DNA of 64,000 nucleotides from Streptomyces rimosus (GCF_008704655.1 NZ_CP023688.1:5253001-5317000), one strand, 5' to 3'; positions 1-9,827 are shown, numbered from the stretch's first letter. Made by a program: numbers and translations. Notes: a model not told the origin generated them from the letters alone.

Positions 1-1576
1 GCACCCCGACGCCTGGCCGCTGATTCCCGGCACCCGCCAGGCCATCGTCGAATCCGCCTCCGTCGCCCTGGGCCTGCGCCTGACCCGCCCCTGGCTGTGG
101 GACACCCTGGACGAGGAGGTGCGCACCCGCGCCGTCGACTGGCTGCTGCCCGCCCTCGACCCACCGCCCATCGACAACAACTGGTGGCTCTTCGGCCTGA
201 CCGTCGGCGGCTTCCTCCTGGACGCGGGCGTCGAGACGGAGCGCGCGCAGGCGTCCGTCGACCGCGCGCTGGAGCGCATCGAAGAGTGGTACCGCGGCGA
301 GGGGTGGTACAGCGACGGCCCCAACCAGTCCTTCGACCACTACAACGGCTGGGCGCTGCACTTCTATCCCGTTCTGCACGCCCACCTTTCCGGCGACCGC
401 GCCCTGCTCGGCACGTACGGCGAGCGGCTGAGCGCCCATCTCGACGGCTACCGCCGCATGTTCGACGCCAACGGCGCCCCGATGCCGTTCGGCCGCTCGC
501 TCACCTACCGCTTCGCCACCCTCGCCGCCCCCTGGCTCGGCGCGCTCACCGGCCACACCCCGCTCAGCCCCGGCGCCACCCGCCGGCTGACCTCGGGCAC
601 CCTGCGGCACTTCCTCGACCGGGGCGCGGTGACGGCCGAGGGGCTGCTGCCGCTCGGCTGGTACGGCCCGTACGCGCCCATGCTGCAGGGCTACTCGGGG
701 CCCGCCTCCCCGTACTGGGCGTCCAAGGGCCTGGCCGGTCTGCTGCTGCCGGACGGCCACCCGGTGTGGACGGAGACCGAGGAGCCGCTGCCCGCCGAGA
801 CCGCGGACGCCGTCACCACGCTGCGCGCGCCGGGCCTGCTCGTACAGTCCACCGTGGCGGACGGGCTGGTCAGGCTGCACAACCACGGCAGCGCCTCGGT
901 CTTCGGACCGGCCGACCCGAACTACGCGCGGTTCGCCTACTCGACGCGTACGGGCCCTTCGGCCGCCGAGGACGCCCCGGCCGTCATGGACACCGCCGCG
1001 AACCCCGGCTCGGACACCACCGCGAACCCGACCCCGGACAACCACTTCGCCCTGCTCGTGGACGACGTGCCCACCGGCCGCGGCACCGTGCGGGCGCTCG
1101 GCGCCGGCCCCGGCTGGGCGGCCTCCGCGCACGTCCCGTGCCGCGCGGACGGTTCCGACATCGCCGGTGTACGGGTCGTGTCCGCGACCCTGGCGCACGG
1201 CCGCGCCGAGGTGCGCGCCCACCTGGTCACCGGGGCCGCGCCCGGCACCCCCGTACGCCAGACCGGCTGGGCCGTCACGGAGGACGGGCCGACCGCCCAG
1301 CTCCACCCCGTACAGGGCTTCGACGCGGACGCGCGGACCGTACGGACGGGCAGTACGCCCTTCGGGGAGCACACCCGCACCGCCTGCCTCGACGGCACGG
1401 TGCCCGACGCTCCCGACGGCGCCCTGTTCGTCTCGCTCGCCTCGCTCACCGCCGAGGCGGCGCCGGGACCCGTGCACAAACTGGCCGAGGTACGGGTCAC
1501 CGACCGCCACACCCTCCACGTGACCTGGGAGGACGGCTCCGGCAGCACTCTGTCGCTCGACTCGCTCGACGGCTGA
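1..1576 (+). CDS. DUF2264 domain-containing protein (5' end cut off)
   Basis: The reading frame is open from the first base of the window, so the N-terminus lies outside; at least 524 residues are visible. The visible part reads as a DUF2264 protein: Trp/Tyr-rich helical repeats such as NNWWLFGLTVGGFLL, a conserved YSDGPNQSFDHYNGWALHFY block and GYSGPASPYWASKG in the middle. Known members look like alpha/alpha-barrel enzymes similar to polysaccharide-degrading glycosidases, but no reaction is established. No signal peptide can be judged because the start is missing. It ends just before a strong hairpin, and the next gene faces it. Family call is firm, function unknown. Confidence 0.85.
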   Translation, partial: HPDAWPLIPGTRQAIVESASVALGLRLTRPWLWDTLDEEVRTRAVDWLLPALDPPPIDNNWWLFGLTVGGFLLDAGVETERAQASVDRALERIEEWYRGEGWYSDGPNQSFDHYNGWALHFYPVLHAHLSGDRALLGTYGERLSAHLDGYRRMFDANGAPMPFGRSLTYRFATLAAPWLGALTGHTPLSPGATRRLTSGTLRHFLDRGAVTAEGLLPLGWYGPYAPMLQGYSGPASPYWASKGLAGLLLPDGHPVWTETEEPLPAETADAVTTLRAPGLLVQSTVADGLVRLHNHGSASVFGPADPNYARFAYSTRTGPSAAEDAPAVMDTAANPGSDTTANPTPDNHFALLVDDVPTGRGTVRALGAGPGWAASAHVPCRADGSDIAGVRVVSATLAHGRAEVRAHLVTGAAPGTPVRQTGWAVTEDGPTAQLHPVQGFDADARTVRTGSTPFGEHTRTACLDGTVPDAPDGALFVSLASLTAEAAPGPVHKLAEVRVTDRHTLHVTWEDGSGSTLSLDSLDG

Positions 1577-1594
1577 CGGGGCATCAGGCAGCGC

Positions 1595-1625
1595 ACGGGC
1601 CGCGGGCACCTCGCCCGCGGCCCGT
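1595..1625. terminator. Hairpin between convergent genes
   Basis: Perfect 12-bp inverted repeat (ACGGGCCGCGGG, 7-nt loop, CCCGCGGCCCGT) between the DUF2264 gene and the convergent SDR gene. It has no U-tract, as usual for streptomycete terminators, and can serve both directions. Confidence 0.7.
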
Positions 1626-1651
1626 ACCGCAACGTTTCACCGCTCCCCGCC

Positions 1652-2425
1652 TCACTGCGGGCCGTACTTGCGCCCCGTCTTCGACGTGATCCCGCCGAGG
1701 AGGTTGCGCGGCGCCAGCTTCGCCACGCCCATCAGCGCCTTGTAGCGCGGGTCCGGGACGGACAGCGACTTGCCGCGCGCCAGGTCCTTCATCGCCGCGT
1801 CCACCAGCTTGTCGGCGTCCAGCCACATCCAGTCGGGAATGTTGTCCGTCCCCATCCCGGCCCGCTCGTGGAACTCGGTCCGTACGAAGCCGGGGCACAG
1901 CGCCATCAGCCGTACGTTGCTGCCCGCCAGGTCGCGCGCCACGCCCTGGGTGAACTGCACGACCCACGCCTTGCTCGCGCCGTACGTGCCGCGCGGCACG
2001 AACGCCGCCACCGAGGCCACGTTGACGACCCCGCCGCGGCGCCGCTCGCGCATCCCCTTGACCGCCTCCGAGGTCAGCCGCAGCACCGCCTCGCAGTGCA
2101 CCTTGAGCATCGTGAGCTCGTCGGCCATCGGCACCTCCAGGAATTCACCCTTGTTGCCGAAGCCCGCGTTGTTGACCAGCAGGTCCACCGGGTGGGTGCG
2201 GTCGCCGAGCCGCTTCTCGACCGTGGCGATGCCGTCGTCCGTCGCCAGGTCGGCGACCAGGACGGAGACCTCGACGCCGTGCCGGTCGTGCAGTTCGGTG
2301 GCCTGCTCGCGCAGCCGCTTCTCGTTGCGTGCCACCAGCACCAGGTTGTGGCCGTCGCCCGCCAGGCGGCGGGCGAACGCGGCGCCGATGCCCGCCGTCG
2401 CTCCCGTAATCAGTGCAGTCGTCAT
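1652..2425 (-). CDS. SDR family NAD(P)-dependent oxidoreductase
   Basis: A 257-residue classical short-chain dehydrogenase/reductase. The N-terminal nucleotide-binding motif TGATAGIG is at residues 7-14, NNAGFGN is the conserved NNAG element, and the catalytic Tyr-Lys pair is in YGASKAW with an upstream Ser in the VNVASVAAF strand. The length is normal for the family. Sequence features (VLVARNEKRL after the first helix) suggest NADP preference, with Arg where NAD enzymes carry Asp. The substrate cannot be named. It is a single-gene unit converging on the DUF2264 gene. The ATG is directly followed by the first beta-strand (MTTALITG), which fixes the start. Confidence 0.88.
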   Translation of the reverse strand: MTTALITGATAGIGAAFARRLAGDGHNLVLVARNEKRLREQATELHDRHGVEVSVLVADLATDDGIATVEKRLGDRTHPVDLLVNNAGFGNKGEFLEVPMADELTMLKVHCEAVLRLTSEAVKGMRERRRGGVVNVASVAAFVPRGTYGASKAWVVQFTQGVARDLAGSNVRLMALCPGFVRTEFHERAGMGTDNIPDWMWLDADKLVDAAMKDLARGKSLSVPDPRYKALMGVAKLAPRNLLGGITSKTGRKYGPQ

Positions 2426-2508
2426 ACGGGCACGCTATCCGGATCCGCACACGTCACACGCCCCGGCCGGTACGCCCCCAAGGGTCGGCCGCGCCCCGTT
2501 CACCCGGT

Positions 2509-3174
2509 TCAAGCCTCTTGCGCACGGATGTACTTGAGCGCCCCGTCGCGCAGCTCGGGGTGGAGCGCCTCACCCGCCTCCAGGAGCCGCGGCAGCAGCG
2601 CGCGTTCGGTGGTCATGGCGCGGAAGGTGAGCGCGACCGTCACATCGTGGTCCGGGCGGTGCTCGACGGTGATCGGGTCCCCGCGGCGGATCTCGCCCGG
2701 CTCGATGACCCGCAGGTACGCGCCGGGCGCGCCCGCCTGTGTGAAGCGCTTGATCCAGCCCGGCTCGCCCAGCTTCCCCTGGAAGGTCATGCAGGGGATG
2801 CGCGCGGAGGTCACCTCCAGCAGCAGGCGCGGGCCGATACGCCAGCGTTCGCCGATCAGGGCGTGGGTGACGTCCAGCCCCCGGGTGGTGAGGTTCTCCC
2901 CGAACATCCCGGCGGGCAGTTCGCGGCCCAGCTCCCGTTCCCAGGCGTCCAGATCCTCGCGGGCGTAGGCGTACACCGCCTGGTCGTCGCCGCCGTGGTG
3001 CTTGCGGTTGACGACGTCGTCACCGGCCAGGCCGCTCCCGGCGACGCCCTTGGGGCCCGGCGCGGCCACCGCCACCGGCCCGTCGACGGGCTCCTTGAAG
3101 ATGCCCGTACGGCCGCCGGCGCCGCGGTGCTCCGTCGGCCGCGAGCGCCCCGTGTTCACAGACAGAAGCTCCAT
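2509..3174 (-). CDS. MOSC domain-containing protein
   Basis: A 221-residue protein of the YiiM-like MOSC class (molybdenum-cofactor sulfurase C-terminal domain). Characteristic elements are the N-terminal GIFKEPV-type strand, GDDVVNRKHHGGDDQAVYAYA (an H-G-G-x-x-x-A-V-Y block), ELGRELPAGMFGENLTT and the later cysteine in TSARIPCMTFQ. Relatives handle sulfur or N-hydroxylated substrates with a molybdenum cofactor; which applies here is unknown. It lies divergent to a LysR regulator across an 80-bp gap with an inverted repeat, which makes it the likely target of that regulator. Confidence 0.85.
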   Translation of the reverse strand: MELLSVNTGRSRPTEHRGAGGRTGIFKEPVDGPVAVAAPGPKGVAGSGLAGDDVVNRKHHGGDDQAVYAYAREDLDAWERELGRELPAGMFGENLTTRGLDVTHALIGERWRIGPRLLLEVTSARIPCMTFQGKLGEPGWIKRFTQAGAPGAYLRVIEPGEIRRGDPITVEHRPDHDVTVALTFRAMTTERALLPRLLEAGEALHPELRDGALKYIRAQEA

Positions 3175-3205
3175 GGCGGCACGCTAGGGCCCATCGGGCC
3201 AAAGT

Positions 3206-3224
3206 CGCGAACGATTATTTCGCG
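3206..3224. promoter_or_regulatory. Inverted repeat between MOSC and LysR genes
   Basis: CGCGAA - 7 nt - TTCGCG in the 80-bp divergent gap. Position and symmetry suit a LysR-type operator shared by the two genes. The arms are short, so chance is possible. Confidence 0.4.
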
Positions 3225-3254
3225 CCAGCCCCAAGACTCGCTTATGCTCGAAGC

Positions 3255-4166
3255 ATGATCGAGGCCCGTCATCTGCGCGTGCTGCGCGCCGTCGCCCGGA
3301 CCGGCTCCTTCTCCGCCGCGGCGCGGGAGCTGGGCTGCACCCAGCCCGCCGTCAGCCAGCAGATGAAGGCGCTGGAGCAGTCCGCCGGGACGCCGCTGCT
3401 GATCCGTACGGGCCGCGAGATGCGGCTGACGCAGGCGGGCGAGGCGCTGGTGCGGCACGCCACCGGCATCCTGGCCGGGCTGACCGCCGCGGAGGAGGAG
3501 GTCGCGGCCATCGCGGGCCTGCGGGCCGGGCGGGTACGGCTGGTCTCCTTCCCCTCCGGCAGCTCGACGCTGGTGCCCACCGCGCTGGCCGCCATGCGCG
3601 CCGCCCACCCCGGCACCCGCGTCTCCCTGGTCGAGGCCGAGCCGCCGCGCTCCATCGAGATGCTGCGCAACGGCGACTGCGAGATCGCGCTCGCCTTCCG
3701 GTACCCGGACGTGCGCGGCGCGGACCCCGCGGCCGAAGCGGAGTGGGACGACCTGGTCGTCCGCCCCGTCCTGGTCGACCGGCTGGTGGGCCTGGTCCCG
3801 GAGGCCCACCCGCTGGCCGGGGCCGGTACGGCGTGCTTCACCGACCTGGCCGGCGATCCGTGGATCGCGGGCTGCCCGCGCTGCCGCCGGCATCTGGTGG
3901 AGGTCTGCGAGGGCGCCGGGTTCACGCCGCGCATCGACTTCGCGACGGACGACTACCCGGCGGTGATCGGCCTGGTGGGCGCGGGGCTGGGGGTCGCGGT
4001 GCTGCCGGAGCTGGCGCTGGAGTCGGTACGGGCCAAGGGGGTGCGTACGGTCGCGATGGAGCCGTGCGTACAGCGCGAGGTCGTGGCGCTCACCCTGCCG
4101 GACCTGGCGCAGGTTCCGGCGGTCGAGGCGATGCTCGGCCGGCTCGCGGGGGCGGTGCGCCGCTAG
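3255..4166 (+). CDS. LysR family transcriptional regulator
   Basis: A 303-residue LysR-type regulator. The N-terminal winged helix-turn-helix (residues about 1-60) contains the typical FSAAARELGCTQPAVSQQMKALE recognition region, interrupted here only for citation. A periplasmic-binding-protein-like effector domain follows from about residue 90 (RVRLVSFPSGSSTLVP). A CPRCRR cluster near residue 210 is unusual for the family and could bind metal or sense redox. It is divergent from the MOSC gene. The ATG follows TATGCT at about 3243 by a few bases, so a leaderless or very short leader transcript is possible. The effector is unknown. Confidence 0.9.
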   Translation: MIEARHLRVLRAVARTGSFSAAARELGCTQPAVSQQMKALEQSAGTPLLIRTGREMRLTQAGEALVRHATGILAGLTAAEEEVAAIAGLRAGRVRLVSFPSGSSTLVPTALAAMRAAHPGTRVSLVEAEPPRSIEMLRNGDCEIALAFRYPDVRGADPAAEAEWDDLVVRPVLVDRLVGLVPEAHPLAGAGTACFTDLAGDPWIAGCPRCRRHLVEVCEGAGFTPRIDFATDDYPAVIGLVGAGLGVAVLPELALESVRAKGVRTVAMEPCVQREVVALTLPDLAQVPAVEAMLGRLAGAVRR

Positions 4167-4274
4167 ACGGCGGGGCCGGGGCCGGGGACTGGGGCCGCGC
4201 CCTTTCGGTCAGGTTTTCCGGATCGCCACGCCCTCGTTGCGCCGTCCGGGTGAAATATCCGAGGAAACGTTTCT

Positions 4275-4607
4275 TCAGGGGCGGCCGGTGCTCCGGTGCC
4301 CGACCGCGGCCGTCGCCGGCACCAGCCGGTGCCGCGCCCGGCCCATCAGCTCCTCGCGCTCGTCCTCGGTCAGCCCGCCCCAGACCCCGTACGGCTCGCG
4401 GACCGCGAGGGCGTGGGCCGCGCATTGGGCGCGTACCGGGCAGCGCATGCACACCTCTTTCGCCGAGGTCTCGCGCGCGCTGCGGGCGGCGCCGCGTTCG
4501 CCCTCGGGATGGAAGAAGAGCGAACTGTCCACGCCACGGCACGCGGCGAGCAACTGCCAGTCCCACAGGTCTGCGTTCGGGCCCGGAAGGCGGGAGAAAT
4601 CTGCCAT
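4275..4607 (-). CDS. whiD: WhiB-like [4Fe-4S] sporulation regulator WhiD
   Basis: A 110-residue WhiB-like protein that I recognise as WhiD from its sequence (MADFSRLPGPNADLWDWQLL) and its place divergent to bldM. The four cluster-binding cysteines are at residues 23, 53, 56 and 62 (CMRCPVRAQC holds the last three), followed by the GVWGGLTEDER turn typical of the family. In Streptomyces WhiD is needed for late sporulation and septation and acts with the principal sigma factor. The start at 4607 was chosen over upstream in-frame codons because it gives the conserved N-terminus and has GAGGGG in front of it. A 9-bp inverted repeat sits 50 bp upstream. Confidence 0.95.
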   Translation of the reverse strand: MADFSRLPGPNADLWDWQLLAACRGVDSSLFFHPEGERGAARSARETSAKEVCMRCPVRAQCAAHALAVREPYGVWGGLTEDEREELMGRARHRLVPATAAVGHRSTGRP

Positions 4608-4656
4608 TGCTAGTCCCCTCGAAGCGGTACCGGTTCGGGCTCGGTGCTCACGACCG

Positions 4657-4681
4657 TACATCTACTGTCTAAGTAGATGTA
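4657..4681. promoter_or_regulatory. Inverted repeat upstream of whiD
   Basis: Perfect 9-bp arms: TACATCTAC - TGTCTAA - GTAGATGTA, centred about 62 bp upstream of the whiD start codon in an AT-rich stretch. It may be an operator for whiD or a hairpin in its leader. No binding protein can be named from sequence. Confidence 0.5.
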
Positions 4682-4835
4682 AATATGACTCATTGCGAAT
4701 CTAGCCACAGACACCATAAAAAGGGAAGAAAAGCCACCAAATAGGGCACAACGGCGAGAAGTGGGGCGCCGGACGACCTTCGGTCTCCTGCGTGTCCGGG
4801 CCCTCACGTAGAGTGTCGAAGGCGGCTGGCCAACC

Positions 4836-4863
4836 CGTAACTCTTTCGAGTGACCATCGTTGA
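4836..4863 (+). promoter_or_regulatory. Sigma-BldN-type promoter of bldM
   Basis: CGTAAC (4836-4841), 16-bp spacer, CGTTGA (4858-4863). This equals the sigma-BldN promoter consensus known for bldM p1 in Streptomyces, at the expected place with a leader of roughly 120 nt. It predicts that bldM is switched on by the developmental sigma factor BldN. Confidence 0.88.
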
Positions 4864-4986
4864 GAGGGCGGAAGCGGTTGATGGAGGTAGTCCTCGGGCA
4901 GGTGTCCGACGCCGTCGATCGCTGAGGTGACGATACGTACCAGCCTGGAGGCTCAAGGTGACGCGCATCAGCTGCGGAGGGCGGTC

Positions 4987-5598
4987 ATGACATCCGTCCT
5001 CGTCTGTGACGACTCCCCGCTTGCCCGAGAGGCGCTCCGCCGCGCGGTCGCGACCGTGCCCGGTGTAGAGCGTGTGACGACGGCGGCCAACGGCGAGGAA
5101 GTCCTCCGCCGCTGGGGCGCCGATCGCTCCGATCTGATCTTGATGGATGTGCGGATGCCCGGACTGGGGGGTGTCGAGACGGTGCGCCGCCTGCTCTCCG
5201 CCGATCCGGGCGCCCGCATCATCATGCTCACGGTCGCCGAGGACCTCGACGGGGTCGCGCTCGCGGTCGCCGCCGGCGCCCGCGGCTATCTCCACAAGGA
5301 CGCCTCGCGCGCCGAGCTGCGCGCGACGGTCACCCAGGCGCTGGCCGATCCCACCTGGCGGCTCGCCCCGCGCCGGCTGCGGTCCGCCGAGATGGGGGCG
5401 GCGCCGACGCTGACCGCGCGCGAGATCCAGGTGCTGGAGGGCATGAGTCACGGCCGCTCCAACGCGGAGATCGGACGCGAGCTGTTCCTCTCCGAGGACA
5501 CGGTCAAGACCCATGCCCGGCGGCTGTTCAAGAAGCTCGGCGCCTCCGACCGGGCCCACGCGGTCGCGCTCGGATTCCGCTGGGGCCTGGTCCGCTAG
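4987..5598 (+). CDS. bldM: Orphan response regulator BldM
   Basis: A 203-residue NarL/FixJ-type response regulator, recognised as BldM (WhiK). The receiver domain spans residues 1-120 with acidic Asp8/Asp9 and the phosphoacceptor-equivalent Asp54 in LILMDVRMPG; the LuxR-type helix-turn-helix is at about 138-200 (LTAREIQVLEGMSHGRSNAEI). No histidine kinase is nearby, as expected: BldM is an orphan that acts as a homodimer or as a heterodimer with WhiI to activate aerial-hypha and sporulation genes. The ATG at 4987 gives the conserved N-terminus MTSVLVCDDSPL; an in-frame upstream start at 4927 would add 20 unconserved residues. It is preceded by a sigma-BldN promoter and followed by a strong hairpin. 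Confidence 0.96.
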   Translation: MTSVLVCDDSPLAREALRRAVATVPGVERVTTAANGEEVLRRWGADRSDLILMDVRMPGLGGVETVRRLLSADPGARIIMLTVAEDLDGVALAVAAGARGYLHKDASRAELRATVTQALADPTWRLAPRRLRSAEMGAAPTLTAREIQVLEGMSHGRSNAEIGRELFLSEDTVKTHARRLFKKLGASDRAHAVALGFRWGLVR

Positions 5599-5636
5599 GA
5601 CGGCCGTGACGTGCAGCGATGCGGGGGAATGAGGGT

Positions 5637-5662
5637 CCCCGCCCGCCCTGTGGCGGGCGGGG
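5637..5662 (+). terminator. Terminator hairpin after bldM
   Basis: Perfect 11-bp stem CCCCGCCCGCC - CTGT - GGCGGGCGGGG, 39 bp after the bldM stop codon. There is no U-tract. It separates bldM from the sigma factor gene. Confidence 0.8.
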
Positions 5663-5879
5663 CGGCAGCCGGCCTCGCGGGCGCCGGTCACCGAGCGGCA
5701 TCCCGGTTCCGCGCGCGGTGCCGCATCCTTGAGGTATGGAGTTCCTCGGGGACGGGCCGATCCGGTGCGAGGGGAGGGCGCGGGAGATGACAGCCGGCGC
5801 ACCTGCCGCTCATAACGCTTCGGTGCACAAGTACGGACCTGATGCCGCGGATCGTGCCGCGCCAAGGCACCATGGACCG

Positions 5880-6455
5880 ATGCGCGATGACGGGATTCAG
5901 GAGATCGGCGATCTCGTCGCACGCGCCGTGGAAGGGGATCGCCGGGCCACCCACGACCTGCTGGCCCATGTGCATCCGCTCGCGCTGCGCTACTGCCGCA
6001 CCCGGCTGTCCCGGCTGCCGGGTGACGCGCGCCACTTCGTCGAGGATCTGGCGCAGGAGGTCTGCGTCGCGGTGCTCTGTGCGCTGCCCCGCTACCGGGA
6101 CACCGGAAAGCCGTTCGAGGCGTTCGTCTTCGCCATCGCCGCCCACAAGGTCGCCGACCTCCAGCGGGCCGCGATGCGCGGCCCGGGCAGCACGGCCGTA
6201 CCGTCCAACGAGATGCCCGAGCAGCCGGACGACTCGCTGGGCCCCGAGGAGCGGGCGCTGCTCAGCAGCGACGCCGAGTGGGCCAAGAAGCTGCTGGCCA
6301 ACCTCCCGGAGAACCAGCGCGAGCTGGTGCTGCTGCGGGTCGCGGTCGGGCTGACGGCCGAGGAGACCGGGCAGATGCTGGGGATGTCGCCGGGCGCGGT
6401 GCGGGTCGCGCAGCACCGGGCGCTGAGCCGGCTGCGGGCGCTGGCCGAGCAGTAG
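5880..6455 (+). CDS. shbA: ECF-type sigma factor, ShbA-like
   Basis: A 191-residue sigma-70 family protein. Region 2 occupies about residues 20-95 ([21 protein letters not shown] matches region 2.2-2.3), and region 4 about 135-190 with [25 protein letters not shown] helices and a terminal [12 protein letters not shown]. Its position between bldM and guaB matches the sigma factor ShbA, which in Streptomyces drives transcription of the principal sigma gene hrdB; that identification rests on my memory of gene order. No anti-sigma gene is adjacent, also true of ShbA. In-frame starts at 5736 and 5787 exist; 5880 was chosen because conservation appears to begin at MRDDG, but no strong ribosome site decides it. 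Confidence 0.75.
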   Translation: MRDDGIQEIGDLVARAVEGDRRATHDLLAHVHPLALRYCRTRLSRLPGDARHFVEDLAQEVCVAVLCALPRYRDTGKPFEAFVFAIAAHKVADLQRAAMRGPGSTAVPSNEMPEQPDDSLGPEERALLSSDAEWAKKLLANLPENQRELVLLRVAVGLTAEETGQMLGMSPGAVRVAQHRALSRLRALAEQ

Positions 6456-6674
6456 GCGTACGGGCGCGGGCCGCCGTTTCACGGGCCGGTGTTCGGCGGA
6501 TGCCGGAGTCCGGGCGAGCGGTCGCCCGGGGGAACGTACAGTCGAGGAAACGTGCAGCCGTAGGAACGCACGTCCGCGCCGCCACCACTTCATAGGAACG
6601 CACAAGTGATGCGCTCCTCACCGGTGGTGGAATGGGACGCCTGTGATGGCCGTTAGCATGGGTGTCCGCGCTGA

Positions 6675-8201
<1,527 letters not shown>

Positions 8202-8238
8202 GCCGGTAGGCTCCGGGGCCTGGGTTCGAGGGGGGCAG

Positions 8239-8511
8239 ATGCTGTACTCGGTGAGTTACGGCGAAGGCGCGGCCCACGTCCGTGACGGTCTGCCCGAGGA
8301 CCGCAGAGCCTTGCTGGAGCGGGGCCTCAGGAAGCTGGCGGACGACCCGCGGCCGGAGGTCTCGCTGCCGCTCTCGAAGGACGGGAACACCCGGTCGGTG
8401 GCGCTCAGCGAGAACATCGCGATCGAGTACGTCATCAGCGAGGGCCTGCTGATCGTCCTCATGATCCGAGTCGTGGACACCTCGCGGGCGCTCCTCGAAA
8501 ACGAAGAGTGA
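8239..8511 (+). CDS. Small RelE/ParE-like protein of unknown function
   Basis: A 90-residue protein between guaB and guaB3, with the ATG 7 bases behind GAGGGGGG. The sequence pattern resembles the RelE/ParE toxin fold: an N-terminal strand, a helix with RKLADDPRPE, then SLPLSKDGNTRSVALSENIAIEYVI and a closing strand LLIVLMIRVVD. No antitoxin-like gene is next to it, so if it shares that fold it is probably a solitary conserved member and not a working toxin-antitoxin pair. Spacing of 37 bp after guaB suggests cotranscription with it. The fold assignment is by eye only. Confidence 0.6.
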   Translation: MLYSVSYGEGAAHVRDGLPEDRRALLERGLRKLADDPRPEVSLPLSKDGNTRSVALSENIAIEYVISEGLLIVLMIRVVDTSRALLENEE

Positions 8512-8584
8512 TCAAGCCCTGATACGTCCCCAGCGTCCCCGGTCGGGGATACTGGGGACGTAATCGTATGGAAGGGCCACACAC

Positions 8585-9712
8585 GTGACTGAGATCGAGA
8601 TCGGGCGCGGCAAGCGCGGCCGCCGGGCGTACGCCTTCGACGACATCGCCGTCGTACCGAGTCGGCGCACCCGCGACCCGAAGGAGGTCTCGATCGCCTG
8701 GCAGATCGATGCCTACCGCTTCGAGCTGCCGTTCCTGGCGGCCCCGATGGACTCGGTCGTCTCGCCGCAGACCGCCATCCGCATCGGTGAGCTGGGCGGC
8801 CTGGGCGTGCTGAACCTGGAAGGGCTCTGGACGCGCTACGAGGACCCGGAGCCGCTGCTCGCGGAGATCGCGGAGCTGGACGGCGACGCGGCCACCAAGC
8901 GCCTCCAGGAGATCTACGCGGCGCCGATCAAGGAAGAGCTGATCGGGCAGCGCATCAAGGAGGTGCGCGACTCCGGTGTGGTCACCGCCGCCGCGCTCTC
9001 GCCGCAGCGCACCGCCGAGTTCTCCAAGGCCGTGGTGGACGCGGGCGTGGACATCTTCGTGATCCGCGGCACCACCGTCTCCGCCGAGCACGTCTCCTCG
9101 GCCGCCGAGCCGCTGAACCTGAAGCAGTTCATCTACGAGCTGGACGTCCCGGTGATCGTCGGCGGCTGTGCCACGTACACCGCGGCCCTGCACCTGATGC
9201 GCACCGGCGCGGCGGGTGTGCTGGTCGGCTTCGGCGGCGGCGCCGCGCACACCACCCGTAACGTGCTCGGCATCCAGGTGCCGATGGCGACCGCGGTGGC
9301 CGATGTGGCCGCCGCCCGCCGGGACTACATGGACGAGTCCGGCGGCCGCTACGTGCACGTGATCGCGGACGGCGGCGTGGGCTGGTCGGGCGACCTGCCC
9401 AAGGCCATCGCCTGCGGCGCGGACGCGGTGATGATGGGCTCGCCGCTGGCGCGCGCCACGGACGCGCCGGGCCGCGGCCACCACTGGGGCATGGAGGCCG
9501 TCCACCCGGACGTGCCGCGCGGCAAGCGGATGGACCTGGGCGCGGTCGGCACCACCGAGGAGATCCTGTGCGGTCCCTCGAACACGCCGGACGGTTCGAT
9601 GAACTTCTTCGGCGCGCTGCGCCGGGCGATGGCGACCACCGGCTACTCCGAGCTGAAGGAGTTCCAGCGGGTCGAGGTGACGGTCGCGCCGTCGCAGCAC
9701 GACAAGCGCTGA
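8585..9712 (+). CDS. guaB3: GuaB3 family IMP dehydrogenase-related protein
   Basis: A 375-residue paralogue of IMP dehydrogenase of the actinobacterial GuaB3 type. It keeps the TIM barrel (AAPMDSVVSPQTAIRIG, VIADGGVGWSGDLPKAIACG, DAVMMGSPLARA) but has no CBS insert. The loop that carries the catalytic Cys in GuaB (SICTTR) reads AAHTTR here, so Cys is replaced by His. True IMPDH chemistry is therefore doubtful and the role is unknown; a regulatory or alternative purine function is possible. GTG start. It is followed by a very strong terminator that closes the guaB block. Confidence 0.9.
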   Translation: MTEIEIGRGKRGRRAYAFDDIAVVPSRRTRDPKEVSIAWQIDAYRFELPFLAAPMDSVVSPQTAIRIGELGGLGVLNLEGLWTRYEDPEPLLAEIAELDGDAATKRLQEIYAAPIKEELIGQRIKEVRDSGVVTAAALSPQRTAEFSKAVVDAGVDIFVIRGTTVSAEHVSSAAEPLNLKQFIYELDVPVIVGGCATYTAALHLMRTGAAGVLVGFGGGAAHTTRNVLGIQVPMATAVADVAAARRDYMDESGGRYVHVIADGGVGWSGDLPKAIACGADAVMMGSPLARATDAPGRGHHWGMEAVHPDVPRGKRMDLGAVGTTEEILCGPSNTPDGSMNFFGALRRAMATTGYSELKEFQRVEVTVAPSQHDKR

Positions 9713-9758
9713 GGCATCGCTGAGGCATCCGTAGCCGTCAAAGCATCCGCAGACGGCG

Positions 9759-9797
9759 AAGGGCCCGGACCGCACTCCCCGTGCGGTCCGGGCCCTT
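9759..9797 (+). terminator. Strong terminator after guaB3
   Basis: Perfect 17-bp stem (9759-9775 with 9781-9797), 5-nt loop TCCCC, ending in a short T run (CCCTTTCG). It closes the guaB-guaB3 group and faces the opposite-strand gene at 9828. Confidence 0.92.
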
Positions 9798-9827
9798 TCG
9801 TATGGCGCGCCGGCCGTCCGGCCGCGG

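Larger units (their letters stand above)
4608..4986. other. whiD-bldM divergent intergenic region
   Basis: 379 bases without a credible gene. The part at 4640-4760 is notably AT-rich for this genome (for example around 4677-4745), fitting promoters for both developmental genes. It holds an inverted repeat near whiD (4657-4681) and the sigma-BldN-type promoter of bldM (4836-4863), each listed separately. The last roughly 120 bases would be the bldM leader. Confidence 0.7.

Noticed and set aside
1573..1587. A 13/15 match to the CTGACGG operator (CTGACGGGGCATCAG)
   Set aside because: It covers the stop codon of the DUF2264 gene, followed by a terminator and a convergent gene; there is no promoter for it to control, so it is probably chance.
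6561..6603. Direct repeat TAGGAACGCAC (6561 and 6593) upstream of guaB
   Set aside because: Two 11-bp copies 32 bp apart are intriguing, but without symmetry or a clear promoter next to them I could not support a regulatory call.
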